64,000 bases of DNA from Gracilibacillus salitolerans. GTDB taxonomy: Bacteria; Bacillota; Bacilli; Bacillales; Amphibacillaceae. This document shows, piece after piece, positions 59,777 to 64,000 of the stretch. The position numbers and the translations under genes are program-made. Below the pieces are notes generated by a model. That model was not told where the DNA came from and searched no databases. It saw nothing but the letters and a program-made list of their open reading frames with translations. The stretch covers positions 3,844,001 to 3,908,000 of the forward strand of contig NZ_CP045915.1 in the NCBI RefSeq assembly GCF_009650095.1. Reading direction: 5' to 3'. Every line of letters begins with the position of its first letter. Position 1 is the stretch's first letter.

Positions 59777-61777
59777 TCAGATTTGTAGGATTAATGCTTC
59801 ATAATTTTTTATTTTATCAACTTTTATCTTTAAAATATCGTCATGCATTTCGTATGAAACTGCATTCTTTCCAACTAAACTAAAAACATGTTTAATTGCG
59901 TGACACTTGATCCTTACATTTATTTCTTCAATCACATTGGCCTCATGATAGGTTGTACCATTAAACCCAGAGAGGTTTAATAATTGCAATAAATAATTCC
60001 TTTCATCATATTTGTTTAAAAATATCTCTACATTCTCAGGTGCATCTGTTGTCAATACCTCAGACCCTTTTAGCAAACAGTCTATAAGGTCTGTCATAAT
60101 CCTTTTGTGATCCTCAAAGCCATGCTGATAGTACAGGTGACCAATTTCCCACGGAATATAAATGCTTACATGGCTATCTTTGTTATACCACCCCATACCA
60201 AAATCACCATTTTTCTGGTGTCCTCCAACTCTTTCAGGTGGACCAAAACGAGATGTCTCTATATATGGTAATAATGTCGTGATTTCTGTATTAAATGCGA
60301 TCTTTGTAAACTCTCCATCTATGAAAATCCAACCCCGCTGTTGAAAACTGGAAAATGTCTTTTTGTCCATCACTTCTAAATAATCCGAACGGGTTTCTTG
60401 CTTTATACCTTTATATCGACCGCCAAATACATTTGCTAACTTATTCTGATTAGATAGATTACTTGTAAAAGATTGACCTGTAGCGATGATGGAAACGCCT
60501 CTTGTTAAAGCATCTTCTATTGCATTCCACTCATTTTCTCTCAGACCTTTTACATTAGGAAAAATGATTAATTTGTATCGATCGAGTGAGCGAACAGGTT
60601 CGTTTATATTTTCTTGCAGTAATACATCAAATATAATGTGCTGTTCTTTCAACATTTTATAAAGTCCCAGGTATTCTTTTGTAGAATTGTTTCTAGAAGG
60701 ATGGCTAGGCTTAATCAGAAGCACATCAGCGACAGAGGTAAAATTCCCAAAATATTGCTGATTTTTTTGATGAAAGGCATATATATTTTTTACCACTTCA
60801 AAATTATCTCGGTCAGGATACCCCTCAAATACACCTATAATACAAAAATCGAGACCAGAGCCACTTGCCATACTTTCAAACAATCTTATCTCAATCTCAT
60901 TCTTTGAAACCCCAACAAATCGGTAAAAAATGTCCACTGCATTAATTACACAATTGCTTATTAATTTACCCTGCCAGGAATCCTCTATTGATTGGACATT
61001 CTCTGATGCAGAATACAGCCATTTAGGGTAAGGTCTGTCTATTGCTGTATTAGATTCTTTTCGCACAATATCTACTTTGTGATCATGGTATGTTGAGATG
61101 GCGATGTTTCTATTTTTTCGTTTTACTAGGTCATGAATACGTTCCAGCATTTCCTTTGTTGTAATGTCTTTAAAAGCGATATAATCTTGATATACAGGAT
61201 CATTAAAATTCTCCCTGCTTGGTAGATCATGATTAAATATTGTCTTAAACCTATTTTTACAACATTCACAATGACAAATTCCATAATAATGATTACTATA
61301 ATCTCTTGTTTGATAGCCAAACATATTAAAAAAGATACCATCTACAGCATAATTATCGATCACTTCCTCAATTATTCTTAGTGAGTATTCTTGTTGGTAA
61401 TAGCCATTTACACATGTGTGAACCATTTCGTTGTAATTAATTATTTGATTATCTGCTGTTTTGTAAAACCAATCAGGCTGTTTCGCATAAATACTTTTAT
61501 GTGCTTTACTAAAATCAAATCGGGCAATAAATTTGATATTATTTTCATGACATTTTTGAATCACTTCTTGAATAAGGTCCTTCTCTAAGTAAGGCGACCT
61601 GAAATGATATTCTAATTTAGTCGGATAAAAAGATTCTATCCCTCCTGTATTTAACATTAATGTATTAGCTGAAAACTCCTTTAATTGTTGGATTAATAGA
61701 TCCACATCTAAGTCGGCATTACTTTCACTTATATTGTTCTGAATTAGTCTAATATTATTTTCTGACCACCAGTTCAC
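59777..61777 (-). CDS. GHL6-like TIM-barrel glycosidase candidate
   Basis: A 666-residue protein without signal peptide. Residues about 1-340 look like a glycosidase TIM barrel of the hypothetical GHL6 type: ANTLMLNTGGIESFYPTKLE, KFIARFDFSKAHKSIYAKQP and VDGIFFNMFGYQ. Residues about 360-520 resemble the beta-galactosidase trimerisation (class I amidotransferase-like) domain of GH42. CHCECCKNRF could bind a metal. It starts at GTG 61777, eight bases after AGGAGG; the GTG at 61786 abuts that site. It is first in the importer operon, with a cre-like site upstream. The activity is not established; mechanism and substrate are open. Confidence 0.65.
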   Translation of the reverse strand: MNWWSENNIRLIQNNISESNADLDVDLLIQQLKEFSANTLMLNTGGIESFYPTKLEYHFRSPYLEKDLIQEVIQKCHENNIKFIARFDFSKAHKSIYAKQPDWFYKTADNQIINYNEMVHTCVNGYYQQEYSLRIIEEVIDNYAVDGIFFNMFGYQTRDYSNHYYGICHCECCKNRFKTIFNHDLPSRENFNDPVYQDYIAFKDITTKEMLERIHDLVKRKNRNIAISTYHDHKVDIVRKESNTAIDRPYPKWLYSASENVQSIEDSWQGKLISNCVINAVDIFYRFVGVSKNEIEIRLFESMASGSGLDFCIIGVFEGYPDRDNFEVVKNIYAFHQKNQQYFGNFTSVADVLLIKPSHPSRNNSTKEYLGLYKMLKEQHIIFDVLLQENINEPVRSLDRYKLIIFPNVKGLRENEWNAIEDALTRGVSIIATGQSFTSNLSNQNKLANVFGGRYKGIKQETRSDYLEVMDKKTFSSFQQRGWIFIDGEFTKIAFNTEITTLLPYIETSRFGPPERVGGHQKNGDFGMGWYNKDSHVSIYIPWEIGHLYYQHGFEDHKRIMTDLIDCLLKGSEVLTTDAPENVEIFLNKYDERNYLLQLLNLSGFNGTTYHEANVIEEINVRIKCHAIKHVFSLVGKNAVSYEMHDDILKIKVDKIKNYEALILQI

Positions 61778-61857
61778 TATCTTCACCTCCTATAAAACAT
61801 TTTTTGTGAAGCGTAGTTCATGCTTCGTAATATAGAATAGCATCAGTTGTCTATTTG

Positions 61858-61871
61858 TGTAAGCGCTAACT
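61858..61871. promoter_or_regulatory. cre-like CcpA site before the GHL6/LplABC operon
   Basis: TGTAAGCGCTAACT fits TGWNANCGNTNWCA at 13 of 14 positions on either strand. It lies 80 bp upstream of the first gene. Confidence 0.55.
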
Positions 61872-61920
61872 TTTTTGTATTTATTCTGTTTTTTTTGGGT
61901 TTGAAAGAATAAAAAATATA

Positions 61921-62030
61921 GAGCGAGCTTAAGAAACGTAGCGACTGACCGGAGCCAACCATTGGCAAGTCTTCTTTATAGTAGACGATTTCGGGAAGTC
62001 GCCTAGTTTCTGGCACTTCCAGACTGAACG
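61921..62030 (-). repeat. Diverged partial copy of the 145-bp interspersed repeat
   Basis: On the minus strand it contains GTGCCAGAAACTAGGCGACTT and later CAGTCGCTACGTTTCTTAAG, in the same order as copies A and B near 21 and 22 kb. The middle is shorter and the terminal pairing bases are lost. It fills much of the 322-bp gap between the YesN-like and GHL6-like genes. Confidence 0.7.
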
Positions 62031-62089
62031 TGGCTATTTGTGCACAACTTTATCTCAACATGCTAATATCTTATAATTTCTCAGACAAT

Positions 62090-62112
62090 AAAAAAACACC
62101 TATTTAAAGGTG
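62090..62112 (-). terminator. Terminator overlapping the yesN-like stop codon
   Basis: CACCT/AGGTG stem with a six-base loop and seven T on the minus strand; the stop codon TAG lies inside it. Confidence 0.75.
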
Positions 62113-63623
62113 CTCTTTGGCTGCTTCTTAAATTGTCCAGGAGTTAGCCCTGTCGTTTTTTTAAATAATTCACTAAAATATCTATGATTAAAGTAACCCA
62201 CTTCCTCACTTACTTCTGAGATATTCCTACCTTCCTTAAGCATTTGTTTTGCTCTTTCTATCCTAATCTTTGTTACATATTTAATATAAGTGATTCCCAC
62301 TTCCTCTTTAAACAAAATACTAAAATAAGAAGGATTCATCTTAACAATTGACGCTACCTCTTCTAGGGATATTTCTTTAGAAAAGTTTTGTTCGATATAT
62401 TCACAGGCGGTCTGAACTGAGACATGCTTCTGGTTGTTACGCAGTTGTTTCATCCAATCAAGCATTTCATTAAATCGATTTTGAAGCCATTTTTCTATAT
62501 CATCGAATGTGCTTAATTTTTCAATTTCTCTATGCGGTATCAAATGCTCTTCCTTCCATCTGTATTCCACTCCCGTTTCCTTCACGACTTCTAATCCTAG
62601 GTAAATTAACTTTAAACATTCCTGGTTAACGACATCAGGTGATAGGTTAGTATGCTTTATATCTTTCAAAAACTCTCGCACAAGTCGGGAGACTACTTCA
62701 CTATTTGCTGATCTAATATTAAAAATAATATTTTGCTCTAATGTAGTTAATGTGTCTGGAAGTCTATGGTTAAAATTTAGTTCGTCAAATTGTATTATCC
62801 CACAATCCTTGATAAACCTTCCCATTCTCACAGCATCTTTTGCTTGAAGATAAGAATTTTTAATTTTTCTTGGATCACTGTAAGTACTACCAATACCGAT
62901 TAAAATATTTAGCTCTCCTAGTTTCACAAAAATGTCGGACATTTGATTAGAATCTCCCCTTTGTAGCCAAATAATAATCTGCATACTTCCATTAGTAACA
63001 AGTAGGACCTTTGTATTTGAAATAGATTTTGATAAAGTTACTACTTGGGCAATATCATGATATGATTTCTCATTTGAGTGAAATAAACCGACTGTCACAG
63101 CTGTTACTTCATCAGTTTTAATTCCGATAACCTCGTCCCATTTCTCCTCCACGAACACATTCTGATTTAGGATATCAAGTACTTTTTTTTCCGCGATTAG
63201 ATTCTGTGAATCATTCCACTTCCTCTTTAAGTCTTCAAATTCGTATCTTCTTTTGATTTTTTTAAGCATCTTATCTAAGCATTTTTCTATTCTTTCAACC
63301 GTTATCGGCTTTTCAAGATAATCTACAACATCGAGTTGTATAGCTTTTTTATAGTATTCTATTTCATCGAATCCACTTATTATGACACATTGTGCCGTGG
63401 GTACTAGTTCATTTAATTTCTCTATTAGTGTTAATCCGTTTAATCCTGGCATACGTATATCCGTTAAAATGATATCTGGCTTGTGTTCCTTTATCATATC
63501 TAATGCATCAATACCGTTTGTAGCTGTTCCTACTAAAGTTAACTCCCATCGTTCCCAATCTATTATGGTACGAATAACATCCAAAACTATATACTCATCA
63601 TCAAAAATCACTGCTTTCAACAT
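62100..63623 (-). CDS. YesN-type response regulator with AraC output domain
   Basis: A 507-residue regulator. Receiver domain 1-120 with acidic pair DD (8-9), phospho-acceptor D55 in IILTDIRMPGLNG and Lys in YLEKPIT; a middle region of about 250 residues; and a C-terminal AraC double helix-turn-helix (about 405-500; ISLEEVASIVKMNPSYFSIL and ISEVSEEVGYFNHRYFSELF). Such regulators with YesM-type kinases control LplABC-type importers for plant polysaccharides in Bacillus and Paenibacillus. AGGAGG precedes ATG 63623, inside the kinase gene's 3' end. It should activate the downstream operon. Confidence 0.92.
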   Translation of the reverse strand: MLKAVIFDDEYIVLDVIRTIIDWERWELTLVGTATNGIDALDMIKEHKPDIILTDIRMPGLNGLTLIEKLNELVPTAQCVIISGFDEIEYYKKAIQLDVVDYLEKPITVERIEKCLDKMLKKIKRRYEFEDLKRKWNDSQNLIAEKKVLDILNQNVFVEEKWDEVIGIKTDEVTAVTVGLFHSNEKSYHDIAQVVTLSKSISNTKVLLVTNGSMQIIIWLQRGDSNQMSDIFVKLGELNILIGIGSTYSDPRKIKNSYLQAKDAVRMGRFIKDCGIIQFDELNFNHRLPDTLTTLEQNIIFNIRSANSEVVSRLVREFLKDIKHTNLSPDVVNQECLKLIYLGLEVVKETGVEYRWKEEHLIPHREIEKLSTFDDIEKWLQNRFNEMLDWMKQLRNNQKHVSVQTACEYIEQNFSKEISLEEVASIVKMNPSYFSILFKEEVGITYIKYVTKIRIERAKQMLKEGRNISEVSEEVGYFNHRYFSELFKKTTGLTPGQFKKQPKSTFK

Positions 63624-64000
63624 TCAATCAACCTCCTGATTCATTGGAATTTTTATCGTAACAGTCGTACCTTTACCAAGTTCACTTTCAATTTTAAGTG
63701 AACATTTTTTTCCATAGAAAAGCTCTAAACGTTCCTTTACATTTTGAATTCCATATCCTTGTTTTGACATATTTTCGTCTTCCATCCCAACACCGTTATC
63801 TTCTATTACAAAAATCATATGGCTTCGGCTAGTATATCCAGTCAATTTAACGAAACCTTTTCCTATTTTTGTTTCTAAACCATGGTAATAGGCATTCTCC
63901 ACAAATGGTTGGAGTATAAGTTTCAAAATTAACTGTTCTCTAATCTCAGGCTGAATGTTTTCAATATAGTTTAGCCTACTACCATATCTTACCGTTTGTA
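63624..64000 (-). CDS. YesM-type sensor histidine kinase (5' part outside window)
   Basis: Only the C-terminal 125 or so residues are present; the gene continues beyond base 64000. The HATPase_c domain is clear: LKLILQPFVENAYYHGLE (N box), VIEDNGVGMEDEN (G1) and GYGIQNVKERLELFYG (G2). The segment RYGSRLNYIENIQPEIREQL just before is typical of YesM/LytS-type kinases. It abuts the YesN-like gene, forming a two-component pair that probably senses an extracellular sugar. Confidence 0.9.
   Translation of the reverse strand, partial: QTVRYGSRLNYIENIQPEIREQLILKLILQPFVENAYYHGLETKIGKGFVKLTGYTSRSHMIFVIEDNGVGMEDENMSKQGYGIQNVKERLELFYGKKCSLKIESELGKGTTVTIKIPMNQEVD

Noticed and set aside
1-64000. CRISPR arrays, tRNA or rRNA genes, riboswitches, prophage genes
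   Set aside because: No regularly spaced repeats, no cloverleaf or rRNA sequence, no known riboswitch core and no phage structural genes were noticed on reading both strands.

Overview
This window looks like a chromosomal piece of a low-GC, endospore-forming Bacillaceae bacterium. Evidence: a CwlJ-type germination hydrolase, an AprX-type intracellular subtilase, YtoQ, a LnrJKLMN-like module, strong AGGAGG ribosome sites, many TTG/GTG starts and several cre-like sites. The acidic lipoproteins and gene content would suit a Gracilibacillus/Oceanobacillus-like genus, but that placement is an inference. No rRNA, tRNA, CRISPR array or prophage was seen.

Layout. 0-10 kb: an aldo/keto reductase cut by the window edge, an SDR, HtpX, an orphan LplA-type binding lipoprotein, an Rrf2 regulator with a thioredoxin-reductase-like flavoprotein and a methyltransferase behind twin copies of one operator, VanW, and small housekeeping and tiny membrane genes. 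10-14 kb: a pectin-linked operon of binding protein, intracellular pectinesterase and AraC regulator. 14-21 kb: YtoQ, then a FadR-type regulator, a split transketolase and a MalEFG-type importer. 21-23 kb: an ascorbate-family PTS whose EIIC gene is bracketed by two inverted copies of a 145-bp repeat. 23-29 kb: a LnrJKLMN-like two-component/ABC export module and an RDD protein. 29-36 kb: a DeoR-RbsBAC-type importer-PfkB kinase-class II aldolase operon. 36-46 kb: a patchier region with a broken ABC ATPase, CwlJ, an IS110-family element with a probable bridge RNA, an amidohydrolase, a PadR pair behind a 23-bp perfect inverted repeat, ZinT with a Zur box, an ECF sigma factor coupled to a ClpP paralogue, and a broken lipoprotein gene. 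46-53 kb: a secreted pectate lyase next to a decayed AraC gene, AprX, and a GH2 glycosidase. 53-64 kb: an NmrA-like reductase/TetR pair, then a YesMN-like two-component system with a GHL6-like enzyme, LplABC-type importer and GarR-like dehydrogenase.

The dominant theme is uptake and breakdown of plant-cell-wall carbohydrate. There are three LplA-family binding proteins (only one with permeases), a MalE-type and an RbsB-type binding protein, a secreted pectate lyase, a cytoplasmic pectinesterase, a GH2 enzyme and a GHL6-like enzyme. Three near-consensus cre sites suggest CcpA control, and all three importer operons carry a stable hairpin between the binding-protein and transporter genes. I found no clearly new defence or mobile system. 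The most unusual items are the inverted repeats around the PTS EIIC gene, the IS110 bridge-RNA region, the sigma-ClpP pair, the PadR palindrome and the GHL6-containing sugar cluster.
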